Source: an uncultured Bacteroides sp. | GTDB taxonomy: Bacteria; Bacteroidota; Bacteroidia; Bacteroidales; Bacteroidaceae | Direction of reading: 5' to 3' | Assembly (NCBI GenBank): GCA_945833835.1 | Contig: CAMAFR010000006.1 | Location: forward strand, 1 to 64,000 | DNA length: 64,000 bases | Shown: one piece after another, positions 46,926 to 56,967 of the stretch | Numbering within the stretch: position 1 is the stretch's first letter | How the letters are laid out: every line of letters begins with the position of its first letter | Translations under genes and position numbers: made by a program | Notes under the pieces: model-generated | Database searches by the model: none | What the model was told of the DNA's origin: nothing | The model's input: the letters and a program-made list of their open reading frames with translations, nothing else

Positions 46926-48311
46926 ATGAAACAAATCCATTATGTAGTCCTGTCATTGTTGTTGGCAGGCACGGCTCTCTTTTCCTCCTGCCAGCCGCAG
47001 AAAGCGCAGGTGGCAACAGATTATCCCATGTTCTGGACCTGGATGGGCTATCGCCCCGGCATGAATTTTGACTCCATCTGTCAGGTGATGAACGAAATCG
47101 GCATTGACGGTGTGATGCTGAACGCCCCTACGCCCGATGACTATCGGACGGCCATCCCCATTGCGCACAAGCATGGCATTGAGGTCTACGCATGGCTGTG
47201 GACCATGAACCTGGAGCACGACCGCAACCGTATCTTGAAGGAACATCCCGACTGGCTCAGCGTAAACCGCAACGGCAAGAGCCTGGCGGACACCACCGCT
47301 TATGTGGATTACTACAAATTCTTGTGCCCCATCCTGCCCGAAGTGCGCCAGCATATCAATGAGAAGGTGAAGGCCTATTGCGAGGTAGAAGGCCTGAACG
47401 GCATCGCCATCGACTACCACCGCTTTGTGGATGTCGTGCTGCCCACGACACTGTGGCCGCACTACGGCATTGTGCAGGACCGCGAATATGCCGCCTGGGA
47501 CTATGGCTACCATCCGGCCATGCTCAAGAAGTTTGAGGAACTCTATGGCTATGATCCCCGCAAGCAGGAAGATCCGTCGCTCGACACCCAGTGGCGGCAG
47601 TTCCGTTGCGACCAGGTGACCGAAGTGGCCAACATGATTGCCGAGACCGTGCATGCGTATGGCAAGAAGATGGCGGCCTCGCCGTTCCCCACTCCGAAAA
47701 TGGCTTCGCGCATGGTGCGCCAGGATTGGAGCAAGTGGAACCTGGACATTGTCTTCCCCATGGTGTACCACACCTTCTATACCGAGGATGTCAGCTTCAT
47801 TGCCGACTGCACGGTGGAGAACGTGCGCGACAAGAATGCCATGACCACGCTCTATTGCGGCATGACAGCTACCGACAGCCCCGAAATGTTCCTGCAGATG
47901 GACGAGGCGCTGAACAACGGCGCACAGGGCATCGCGCTCTTTACCATGAACGACCTCCGCTCGCCCGACATCAAGCAGCGTTTCAAGGCCTATGCCGACA
48001 GTGCCCGCGCTGCCCGTGCGGCCAATGGCGGTGTGGTGAAGGCAGCGTTCCCCACGCAGGCCGACCCCGACCCCTTCAAGCATGAAAGTGTGATGAAGCT
48101 CATCGAAAAACGGATGCAGCAGTTGGTGGCCGACACCAAGAAGCTGAACGAGGCCCCTGCGCTGGAACTGGGCGACTATCGGCTGAGCGATACGTATGAC
48201 GCTACCCGCTGCTATCAGGTGACCGACGGCAAGAGCGGCCTGACCTTCGACGTGACGTTCTACCTGTATGGCGATGTGCTGTCAGGATGGAACGTGGCCC
48301 TGCATCCATAG
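46926..48311 (+). CDS. GH10-like (GHL) TIM-barrel lipoprotein
   Basis: 461 residues, lipobox FSSC (Cys22). The body reads as a TIM barrel of the glycosyl-hydrolase-like families: GIDGVMLNAPTPDDY (strand and helix near 60), HGIEVYAWLWTMN near 90, GLNGIAIDYHRFVD near 155 and DIVFPMVYHTFY near 275. The Asp in AIDYHR is a candidate catalytic residue. The reaction and substrate are unknown; similar proteins are annotated as family 10 glycosylhydrolase or Tat-pathway proteins. It is a single gene between divergent and convergent neighbours. Confidence 0.6.
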   Translation: MKQIHYVVLSLLLAGTALFSSCQPQKAQVATDYPMFWTWMGYRPGMNFDSICQVMNEIGIDGVMLNAPTPDDYRTAIPIAHKHGIEVYAWLWTMNLEHDRNRILKEHPDWLSVNRNGKSLADTTAYVDYYKFLCPILPEVRQHINEKVKAYCEVEGLNGIAIDYHRFVDVVLPTTLWPHYGIVQDREYAAWDYGYHPAMLKKFEELYGYDPRKQEDPSLDTQWRQFRCDQVTEVANMIAETVHAYGKKMAASPFPTPKMASRMVRQDWSKWNLDIVFPMVYHTFYTEDVSFIADCTVENVRDKNAMTTLYCGMTATDSPEMFLQMDEALNNGAQGIALFTMNDLRSPDIKQRFKAYADSARAARAANGGVVKAAFPTQADPDPFKHESVMKLIEKRMQQLVADTKKLNEAPALELGDYRLSDTYDATRCYQVTDGKSGLTFDVTFYLYGDVLSGWNVALHP

Positions 48312-48327
48312 TCCGGGAGCGGAGGAC

Positions 48328-49053
48328 TCAGGAGAACAACGCCTGAAGCACCGGCAGTGACTTGAGCTCGGTGAAATTAGGCAGATGCAACCGGTAGTAC
48401 TGGCAGATGATGTCCAGACACCGGTTGCGCTCTGTCCGGTTCATGCCGAACAGGTGCATCGTCTTGTAGTTCATGCGCAGCAGCAGCCGGATACGGGCCG
48501 CCTCATCGGGACGGACAAACATGCCGTGCAGTGGCGGCTGCCGGCTGAAGCAGGCGTTCTGGAGGTCGAAACAGTCGCCTTCGCAAAAGGTGTCGGTGTT
48601 GGGGTAGAGGCCCAGAAAACGGCTCAGGCGCATCAGGAAGACCAGGTGGAAGTTGGCGAAATCCGTCTCGCACGCATCCAGCCATTCGATGGAATGGACC
48701 AGGTAGGCGAACAGCGGCTCGTTGTCCACCTCGTCCGAGAGGGCGCGTTGCAGGAATTCGGCCAGGAACAAGGCGATGCCTGTCTTGTAGGGGTCGTAGG
48801 GGACACTGTTCAACGCCACCCACAGACGTGCCTCCTTGATGGGGTGCAGCGAGGCCTTGGGACGCAGGTCACTCTCGAACTCCACCAACGAGAGCGGACG
48901 GAACAAGACGGCGCTGACCAGTGATTTCCTGGAGCGCGCGGCCGGAATCAGGAAGGACTGCAGCCCCCCCTGGCCGGTGTAGATGCGGACAATGTTCGAC
49001 TTGTCGTTGTATTTCAGCGTGCAGAGCACGATTCCTCTTAATTTCTGTAGCAT
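48328..49053 (-). CDS. recO: DNA repair protein RecO
   Basis: 241 residues from ATG 49053 (the frame is open for 41 more codons that show no homology and cover the promoter). [22 protein letters not shown] is the OB-fold start of RecO. A Cys pair region ([13 protein letters not shown], near 180) matches the zinc-binding part. RecO loads RecA with RecR at gapped DNA. A TATCTTTG box at 49062-49069 lies only 8 nt before the start, so the transcript would be almost leaderless. Confidence 0.87.
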   Translation of the reverse strand: MLQKLRGIVLCTLKYNDKSNIVRIYTGQGGLQSFLIPAARSRKSLVSAVLFRPLSLVEFESDLRPKASLHPIKEARLWVALNSVPYDPYKTGIALFLAEFLQRALSDEVDNEPLFAYLVHSIEWLDACETDFANFHLVFLMRLSRFLGLYPNTDTFCEGDCFDLQNACFSRQPPLHGMFVRPDEAARIRLLLRMNYKTMHLFGMNRTERNRCLDIICQYYRLHLPNFTELKSLPVLQALFS

Positions 49054-49111
49054 GGCACCTGCAAAGATATGCGGAAAATAAATGCTGTAAGGAAAAAAAT
49101 CACGCAAATGT

Positions 49112-49142
49112 TTTGGAGGAATGAAAAAACTTCCTACCTTTG
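49112..49142 (+). promoter_or_regulatory. complete Bacteroides-type promoter of tRNA-Glu/rpsT
   Basis: TTTG at 49112-49115 and TACCTTTG at 49135-49142 are separated by 19 nt, matching both consensus boxes. The leader (about 49149-49202) can fold two small hairpins (GGGG/CCCC near 49155 and CTTCGG/CCGAAG near 49175-49192). Confidence 0.8.
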
Positions 49143-49202
49143 CAACCGCAAAAGGGGAAAATGCCCCGAAACTCACTTCGGCTACTTCCGAAGAACAGGC
49201 TT

Positions 49203-49274
49203 GGCCCGTTCGTCTATCGGTTAGGACGCAAGATTTTCATTCTTGAAAGGGGAGTTCGATTCTCCCACGGGCTA
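49203..49274 (+). tRNA. tRNA-Glu (UUC)
   Basis: A 72-nt cloverleaf: acceptor arms GGCCCGT and ACGGGCT plus discriminator A, anticodon stem CAAGA/TCTTG with loop TTTTCAT (anticodon TTC), and T-arm around GTTCGATTC. The CCA end is not encoded. It precedes rpsT by 43 nt with no terminator or promoter between. Confidence 0.95.
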
Positions 49275-49317
49275 CATAATAAACAGAAATAAAGAACATA
49301 TTTAAAGATTAGTCGAG

Positions 49318-49572
49318 ATGGCAAATCACAAATCATCTATCAAAAGAATCAGACAAGAAGAGAAGAGAAGACTTCACAACAGATATTATGCAAAGACCAT
49401 GCGTAATGCAGTGAAAAAACTTCGTGCAACTACTGACAAGGAAGCGGCTGTGGCTATGTATCCTAACGTACAGAAAATCCTGGATAAGCTGGCTAAGCGC
49501 AACATTATCCACAAGAACAAGGCTGCTAACTTGAAATCTAAATTGGCCGCTCACATCGCCAAGTTGGGTTAA
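49318..49572 (+). CDS. rpsT: 30S ribosomal protein S20
   Basis: 84 residues, strongly basic and helical: [17 protein letters not shown] at the start and [15 protein letters not shown] at the end are typical S20. It binds 16S rRNA early in 30S assembly. It appears to be read from the tRNA-Glu promoter and ends at a strong terminator. Confidence 0.95.
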   Translation: MANHKSSIKRIRQEEKRRLHNRYYAKTMRNAVKKLRATTDKEAAVAMYPNVQKILDKLAKRNIIHKNKAANLKSKLAAHIAKLG

Positions 49573-49595
49573 GTAATTGCGTTCTTAACGATATG

Positions 49596-49628
49596 AAGGC
49601 TGGATCAACTCGTGTGGTCCAGCCTTTT
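49596..49628 (+). terminator. rho-independent terminator of rpsT
   Basis: AAGGCTGGA at 49596-49604 pairs with TCCAGCCTT at 49618-49626, followed by TT. It lies 24 nt behind the rpsT stop. Confidence 0.8.
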
Positions 49629-49703
49629 GTCGTGTATGCCCGGCGGTGGCGGACCTTAATTATTTTTAGCCGAAAAAAGCGGTGGCCTCTCCTAAATTTT
49701 TAG

Positions 49704-49711
49704 TATCTTTG
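49704..49711 (+). promoter_or_regulatory. -7 element of gyrB
   Basis: TATCTTTG fits TAnnTTTG, 31 nt before the gyrB ATG. The -33 region is not consensus. Confidence 0.5.
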
Positions 49712-49712
49712 A

Positions 49713-51707
<1,995 letters not shown>

Positions 51708-51767
51708 GGCGGCTGTTTATTTATTCACCAATTATCATTTCGAGCCTCGCATCTTGCAGAGAGGTAA

Positions 51768-51813
51768 GACGGGCGCAGCACTCACTTCCGGGTGTCGCGC
51801 CCGTCGTCTTTTC
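51768..51813 (+). terminator. rho-independent terminator of gyrB
   Basis: GACGGGCGC at 51768-51776 pairs with GCGCCCGTC at 51797-51805, followed by GTCTTTTC. It ends the gyrB transcript 60 nt after its stop. Confidence 0.8.
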
Positions 51814-51871
51814 ATCCGGAAAGCCAATCTGAAAACTCCTTTTGCGTTGGCTTGACAAGGTGAAATGTCAT

Positions 51872-51879
51872 TATCTTTG
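51872..51879 (+). promoter_or_regulatory. -7 element of a possible small gene behind gyrB
   Basis: TATCTTTG matches TAnnTTTG. A TTGG 21 nt upstream (51847-51850) is a one-base variant of the -33 box. It points at a very small frame starting at 51892. Confidence 0.5.
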
Positions 51880-51891
51880 CAAAAAGACACC

Positions 51892-51969
51892 ATGCTTATA
51901 AAAGAAACAATAGCAATCATTGCTATCATAAACATATATTGTGTACGAATATATAAAAGCGGCAAATGA
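51892..51969 (+). CDS. possible 25-residue hydrophobic peptide (or small RNA)
   Basis: ATG to TGA gives 25 codons: MLIKETIAIIAIINIYCVRI followed by YKSGK. An acidic/basic start, a run of Ile/Ala long enough to enter a membrane, and a basic tail. This is the make-up of type I toxins and other tiny membrane peptides, but so short a frame in AT-rich DNA can arise by chance. A promoter-like box ends 12 nt before the ATG and a hairpin (GCGGCA/TGCCGC, 51959-51987) follows at the stop, so the unit could equally be a small RNA of about 100 nt. I find no antisense TAnnTTTG box. Confidence 0.3.
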   Translation: MLIKETIAIIAIINIYCVRIYKSGK

Positions 51970-51987
51970 GAATATATCAAATGCCGC
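51959..51987 (+). terminator. possible weak terminator of the small unit
   Basis: GCGGCA at 51959-51964 and TGCCGC at 51982-51987 enclose a 17-nt loop, followed by CTTGTT. The stem is short. Confidence 0.35.
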
Positions 51988-52006
51988 CTTGTTATGAAAC
52001 TTCTAA

Positions 52007-52471
52007 ATGGATATGGAACTACAATCAGGAACCTTTGCAGAAATAAATGGCAGGAAGTGTGGTTGGCCGTTTGGCTGTCCCGGATAAAACCTTTATCTTT
52101 GGAATGGAATAGGGGCTTATGTGGGCGAAGACGAGTATGTCATCCATCGTGAGTACGCCACGGGCAAGGGCTATGCCGACTTGGTGATGATTCCCCGTCG
52201 CAACGTTAACAAGCCTGCCCTCGTCATTGAACTGACGAACGAGCGAGAGGAGAGCGGAGCTTGCTCCAGCTATCCCGAGCGAGGAGGAAGTCGGCGTAGC
52301 CAACTGAAATTCAACCATTCCGTAGAAACAGCCATCGACCAGATAAAGCAAAAGAACTATCCTGCCAAACTGGCTGAATATACAGGCAACATCCTCCTCG
52401 TAGGCATCAACTACGACAAGGAGACCAAGCAACATGCGTGCAAGATAGAAAGATACGACAAGCTCTGTTGA
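52007..52471 (+). pseudogene. remnant of a PD-(D/E)XK nuclease-like protein (DUF1703 type)
   Basis: The frame from GTG 52121 codes for 116 residues that match only the C-terminal nuclease-like domain of the AAA-ATPase/DUF1703 family: REYATGKGYADLVMIP, LVIELT, TAIDQIKQKNYPAKLAEYTGNILLVGINYD. Complete members have more than 500 residues with an N-terminal ATPase-like domain. Upstream the same frame is open from an ATG at 52007 but broken by a TAA at 52085-52087. Between the LVIEL strand and the TAIDQI helix lies an insert of about 27 residues (near 52240-52318) coded by GC-rich DNA with a small palindrome (GGAGCTTGCTCC). The core Lys normally found after IEL is not seen. I regard it as a decaying fragment. 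Confidence 0.6.
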
Positions 52472-52801
52472 TAATTATTGGCGTAAATAAAGGAACGGTT
52501 GATACGTTTCCTCCTGTCCCCAACCCACGAAGGAGTTTTGGCTGCCATTCGAGCTCCATCTTGCCTATCTTACCGAGAAACACAGGGTCATGATTCGCTT
52601 CCGTCCATCCTCCCCGTCGGCATCGTTGCCGTCGGGGGAGAGGAAGACTTTCTATTTTCGAGGCCTCCGATGGGCCTCACAGCCCGTCCTGAGGGCATTT
52701 TCTGCCGTTTTCACTTTATATTTTTCGCACAGGGCAAGGTATTCATCCAAACTTTTGTTACTTTTGGGGAAAACATTTTCACCTAATACCATATTTTGAC
52801 C
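52472..52801. other. spacer with one strong hairpin and the malQ promoter box
   Basis: No gene is supported. A stem of 11 bp with one mismatch lies at 52612-52637 (CCCCGTCGGCA against TGCCGTCGGGG, loop TCGT). A -7 box, TACTTTTG, is at 52759-52766. Short frames on both strands have no family features. Confidence 0.5.
52759..52766 (+). promoter_or_regulatory. -7 element of malQ
   Basis: TACTTTTG fits TAnnTTTG, 35 nt before the malQ ATG. No good -33 box. Confidence 0.5.
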
Positions 52802-55480
52802 ATGAAACTAACATTTCGCGTTCCATACCGCACTGTATGGGGAGAAAGCGTCTGTGTCGTCTTGAACGACGGGACAGAAGTCGCGCTTTTCACCAATGAC
52901 GGGCAGACGTGGCAGGGCGATTGCGAGTACACCTCGGCAGATGTCACCGCAGTCATCAGCTACCGTTACGCCATTTACAACAACGGCGTTTGTACACGGA
53001 AGGAAATGGGTGCCATCCCCCATTCGTTTTATCCCGGCAACGACCGGCAGACGCATTACATCTTGAACGACTGCTGGCGGGACCTGCCTGCCGAGGCTTA
53101 TCGATACAGCTCGGCCTTCAACGGCTCGTACAAGCAGGAGATGCCCCGCTGGCTGCCGGCTTCGGTGGAAAGCTGCGTCACCTTCCGGGCGCTGTGCCCC
53201 GGTCTGCGCCAGAAGCACCAGGCGCTGGGCGTGATAGGCAGTTGCAGTGTGCTGGGAGGCTGGGAGCCGAACCGCGCGTTGCGGATGCACGAGGTGCAGC
53301 AGGGCGTGTGGCACCTCACGATGGATGCCGTGCGGCTGATGGCACAATCGCCTTTTGAATATAAGTTTGTGGCCGTCAATCAGGTGACGGGAGAGGTGGA
53401 AGAATGGGAATGCGGTCCCAACCGCTCGTACCGCATCCAGCCCCTGCAGCAGGGCGAGACCTATCTGCCTGCCGAGGCGGAAGTCTTCTTCATGCAGCAG
53501 CCGCAGCAGATTGCCGGCACGGCGATTCCGGTCTTCTCGCTCCGCTCGGAAGGCGGGTTCGGTGTGGGCGACTTCGGAGACCTGAAGACCTTCATCGGCT
53601 GGGCGGCCGACACCAACCAGAAGGCGGTGCAGATTCTGCCCATCAACGACACCACCATGAGCGGCACGTGGACCGACTCGTATCCCTACAGCAGTATCTC
53701 GATCTATGCGTTCCACCCCATGTATGTGGACCTGCGCCAGCTGCCTGCCTTGAAAGACAAGAACCTGGCAGCCGACTTTGAGCGCAAGCGGCTGATGCTG
53801 AACGGGCTGCCGCAGGTGGACTATGAGGAAGTGAACCGCTGCAAGCGGGCCTACATCCGGGCCGTCTTCCGGCAGGAGGAGGCCGCCATTCTGGTCGACA
53901 AGAAGTTTTGCCGCTTCTTGGCCGACAACAAAGAGTGGCTGCAACCCTACGCGGCGTTCCGCTATCTGACGGAGAAATTCCAGACGGCTGACTTCCGCCA
54001 GTGGAGCAAGTTCAGCAAGTATGATGCGGCGGAAATCGAGAAGCTCTGTTCGCCACAGAGCGGCCACTATCCGGAGATTGCCCTCTATTATTATACGCAG
54101 TACTTGCTGCACGTACAGCTGCTGGAGGCCACTAACTACGGACGCAGCCGGGAGGTCATCGTGAAAGGCGATATCCCCATCGGCATCAGCCGCACCAGTG
54201 TGGAAGCATGGGTGGAACCCTTCTATTTCAACATGAACGGGCAGGCGGGCGCACCCCCCGATGCCTTCTCGGCCAACGGCCAGAACTGGGGGATGCCTAC
54301 CTACAACTGGAGCGTGATGGCCGAGGACGGCTACCAGTGGTGGCAGCGCCGTTTCCGCAAGATGGCCGAATACTTTACGGCCTACCGCATTGACCACATC
54401 TTGGGCTTCTTCCGCATTTGGGAGATACCTTATCACTCTGTCCACGGTCTTCTGGGCCAGTTTGTGCCGGCGCTCCCGATGAGCCAGGACGAAATACAGA
54501 GCTACGGGCTGACGTTCCGCAAGGAGTTCATGACACGTCCGTTCATTACCGACTACACCCTGAACTGCCTGTTCGGCGACAAGGCGGACCTGGTACGGGC
54601 TACCTTTGTGGAGCCGTTGAGCAACGACCTCTACAAAATGCGGCCGGAGTTTGACACCCAGCGCAAGGTGGAGGCTTATTTTGCCGGCAAGACCGACCAG
54701 GAGAGTCTGGACCTGAAGGAGACGTTGTATTCGCTGATCAGCGATGTGCTGTTCATCCCCGACCGTGACCATCCGGAACTGTTCCATCCGCGCATTGCCG
54801 TGCAGAGCGATTTCGTCTACCAGCAACTGACGCAGGACGAGAAGGATGCCTTCAACCGCCTGTACAACCATTATTACTATCACCGCCACAATGAGTTCTG
54901 GTACAAGGAAGCCATGAAGAAGCTGCCCATCCTGACGCAGAGCACCAATATGCTGGTGTGTGGCGAGGACCTGGGCATGGTGCCCGACTGTGTGCCTTGG
55001 GTGATGAGCCAGCTGCAGATTCTCTCGCTGGAAATCCAGCGGATGCCGAAAGACCCGAAAGTGGACTTCGGACAGGTGCAGCAGTATCCGTTCCTCTCTG
55101 TCTGCACCATCGGTACGCACGATATGTCTACCTTCAGAGGCTGGTGGGAGGAGAACCGTCGGCAGTCGGAACATTTCTATTATGACGAGCTGGGGCATTG
55201 GGGCGACTGCCCCGAACACGCTCCCGGATGGCTGTGCGAGGATGTGGTGCGCCGCCATCTGAACAGCCCTTCGATGCTGTGTATCCTGACCTGGCAGGAC
55301 TGGATGGGGATGGACGAACAGTTGCGCAATCCCGATATCGATGCTGAGCGCATCAATGTGCCGGCCAATCCGCGCCACTACTGGCGGTGGAGGATGCACC
55401 TCACGCTGGAGGATCTGAAGGCTCAGAAGGAGCTGAACGAGAAGATTGCACGGATGGTGGAAGAAAGCGGACGCAAGTGA
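52802..55480 (+). CDS. malQ: 4-alpha-glucanotransferase (GH77) with N-terminal starch-binding domains
   Basis: 892 residues from ATG 52802 (a TTG two codons upstream is not needed). Two CBM20-like domains come first (about 2-110 and 122-230; the second has GSCSVLGGWEPNRAL), then the GH77 barrel from about 240. Catalytic residues: nucleophile D531 (YRIDH), acid/base E722 (CGEDLG) and D774 (GTHDMS). This is the DPE2-like form found in plants and Bacteroidota, larger than E. coli MalQ (about 694). It transfers glucan units among maltodextrins in the cytoplasm; no signal peptide. It converges on the sugar transporter gene of the sus locus. Confidence 0.92.
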   Translation: MKLTFRVPYRTVWGESVCVVLNDGTEVALFTNDGQTWQGDCEYTSADVTAVISYRYAIYNNGVCTRKEMGAIPHSFYPGNDRQTHYILNDCWRDLPAEAYRYSSAFNGSYKQEMPRWLPASVESCVTFRALCPGLRQKHQALGVIGSCSVLGGWEPNRALRMHEVQQGVWHLTMDAVRLMAQSPFEYKFVAVNQVTGEVEEWECGPNRSYRIQPLQQGETYLPAEAEVFFMQQPQQIAGTAIPVFSLRSEGGFGVGDFGDLKTFIGWAADTNQKAVQILPINDTTMSGTWTDSYPYSSISIYAFHPMYVDLRQLPALKDKNLAADFERKRLMLNGLPQVDYEEVNRCKRAYIRAVFRQEEAAILVDKKFCRFLADNKEWLQPYAAFRYLTEKFQTADFRQWSKFSKYDAAEIEKLCSPQSGHYPEIALYYYTQYLLHVQLLEATNYGRSREVIVKGDIPIGISRTSVEAWVEPFYFNMNGQAGAPPDAFSANGQNWGMPTYNWSVMAEDGYQWWQRRFRKMAEYFTAYRIDHILGFFRIWEIPYHSVHGLLGQFVPALPMSQDEIQSYGLTFRKEFMTRPFITDYTLNCLFGDKADLVRATFVEPLSNDLYKMRPEFDTQRKVEAYFAGKTDQESLDLKETLYSLISDVLFIPDRDHPELFHPRIAVQSDFVYQQLTQDEKDAFNRLYNHYYYHRHNEFWYKEAMKKLPILTQSTNMLVCGEDLGMVPDCVPWVMSQLQILSLEIQRMPKDPKVDFGQVQQYPFLSVCTIGTHDMSTFRGWWEENRRQSEHFYYDELGHWGDCPEHAPGWLCEDVVRRHLNSPSMLCILTWQDWMGMDEQLRNPDIDAERINVPANPRHYWRWRMHLTLEDLKAQKELNEKIARMVEESGRK

Positions 55481-55505
55481 GTCCCTTGGTGACCGTACCC
55501 GTGTT

Positions 55506-55562
55506 CCTATATGATTTGAGCACCGTTCGAAAGCCGTTCGAACGGTGCTCAAATCATATAGG
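55506..55562. terminator. very long perfect hairpin between convergent genes
   Basis: Arms of 26 nt (55506-55531 and 55537-55562) are perfectly complementary around the 5-nt loop AGCCG. It lies in the 93-nt gap between malQ and the convergent MFS gene, so bidirectional termination is the simplest role. No T-run follows; the stem is far longer than a typical terminator. Confidence 0.7.
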
Positions 55563-55573
55563 CGGGAGGAGTG

Positions 55574-56923
55574 TCATTTCTTTTCGTCGACGATGCCTAC
55601 ACAGCAGGCCCCGGCGATGAGCAGCACGCCGGCCAGCACCATCATGTTGACTTCGGGAGGGACGCTGCCCTCGGTGGTGAAGAGCTTCAGGATGGCCCCG
55701 CCCACAATGGCGGCTACTATCTGCGGCACGCAGATGGTGCCGTTGAACAGGCCCAGATAGGTGCCCATGTGTCCGCCGGTCAGTGAGTTGGTCAGGATGG
55801 TGAACGGCAGTGCCAGCATGGCGGCCCAGGCGCAGCCCACCAACAGGAACGACACAAACAGCAGGTATTGGTCGTGGATGAAGAAGACGGAGATGAAACC
55901 GAGGCCTCCCAGCAGCAGGCTCAGGGCGTAGATGGTTTTGTGGTTGCGGAACAACGGGATCACCATCGCCCAGACGACGGAGCCGATGGCCTGCACGGCA
56001 AACAAGATGCCCACCCAGTCGCCGGCCGTCTGGTATTCTTTGGAGGTGGTGTCGAGCACCAGTCCGCCAGTGCTTTCAGACAGCACGGCAGGAGCGTCGA
56101 ACACATTGGCGGCGATGGTGCCGATGGTGTAGGTCCACATGAACATGAAGGCGGCCCAGCAGAAGAACTGTACCAGCCCTACGGTCCAGAAGGCTTTCGG
56201 GGCTTTGGCCAGCAGCCGGAACACATTGGTCTTTTCTTCCTGGGCCTCCCCACCGATGCCGTGGTATTGGGCATACAGCTGCGGAGGATATTCCTTGACC
56301 TTCACGGTGGTATAGATAACGCAGAGTATCAGGATGAGGGCACCGATGTAGAACGAGTAGATGACCGAGTCGGGCACTACCCCTTTGGGAGCGATGTTGC
56401 TGATGCCGATGGCGGCGAAGAGGAAGGGGAACAGGTAGCCTGCCAGACTGCCGGCATTGCACAGGAAGCTCTGGATGGAGTAGGCCAGCCCCTTTTGCCG
56501 CTCGTTGACCATGTCGCCCACCATCATCTTGAACGGCTGCATGGCCACATTGATGGAAGTGTCGAGGAACATGAGCGAAAACAATCCGAAAATCATGGCG
56601 GCGGCCACCGACATGCCGAAGCTGCCGGCGTTGGGCAGCAGGCACATCACCAGTACGGCGATGGTGGCTCCTACAAACAGGTAAGGGATGCGGCGGCCGA
56701 AGCGGCACCAGGTCTTGTCACTCAAGGCACCGATGATGGGCTGGATAAGGATGCCCATCAACGGCGGGAGAATCCAGAAATAGCTCAGGCTATGGGGGTC
56801 TGCCCCCAAGGTGGCGAAGATTCTACTGATGTTGGCACTTTGCAAGGCGTAAGCTATCTGCACGCCGAAAAAACCGAAGCTGATGTTCCACAGCTTCCAG
56901 AAACTTAAATCCGGTATTTTCAT
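55574..56923 (-). CDS. MFS sugar transporter, maltose/maltodextrin type
   Basis: 449 residues, 12 membrane segments. The conserved loop DKTWCRFGRRIPYL (about 70-83) is the signature of the sugar MFS branch that includes SLC45-type sucrose and maltose carriers and the GPH-like MalA proteins. It should import maltose or short maltodextrins from the periplasm. It is 44 nt behind susR on the same strand, so the regulator and transporter share a transcript. Between malQ and susR it fits as the inner-membrane step of starch use. Confidence 0.8.
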   Translation of the reverse strand: MKIPDLSFWKLWNISFGFFGVQIAYALQSANISRIFATLGADPHSLSYFWILPPLMGILIQPIIGALSDKTWCRFGRRIPYLFVGATIAVLVMCLLPNAGSFGMSVAAAMIFGLFSLMFLDTSINVAMQPFKMMVGDMVNERQKGLAYSIQSFLCNAGSLAGYLFPFLFAAIGISNIAPKGVVPDSVIYSFYIGALILILCVIYTTVKVKEYPPQLYAQYHGIGGEAQEEKTNVFRLLAKAPKAFWTVGLVQFFCWAAFMFMWTYTIGTIAANVFDAPAVLSESTGGLVLDTTSKEYQTAGDWVGILFAVQAIGSVVWAMVIPLFRNHKTIYALSLLLGGLGFISVFFIHDQYLLFVSFLLVGCAWAAMLALPFTILTNSLTGGHMGTYLGLFNGTICVPQIVAAIVGGAILKLFTTEGSVPPEVNMMVLAGVLLIAGACCVGIVDEKK

Positions 56924-56967
56924 GGTTCGTTAAAATATAATAATGGTTTGGTTTTGCCCACCTGCGG

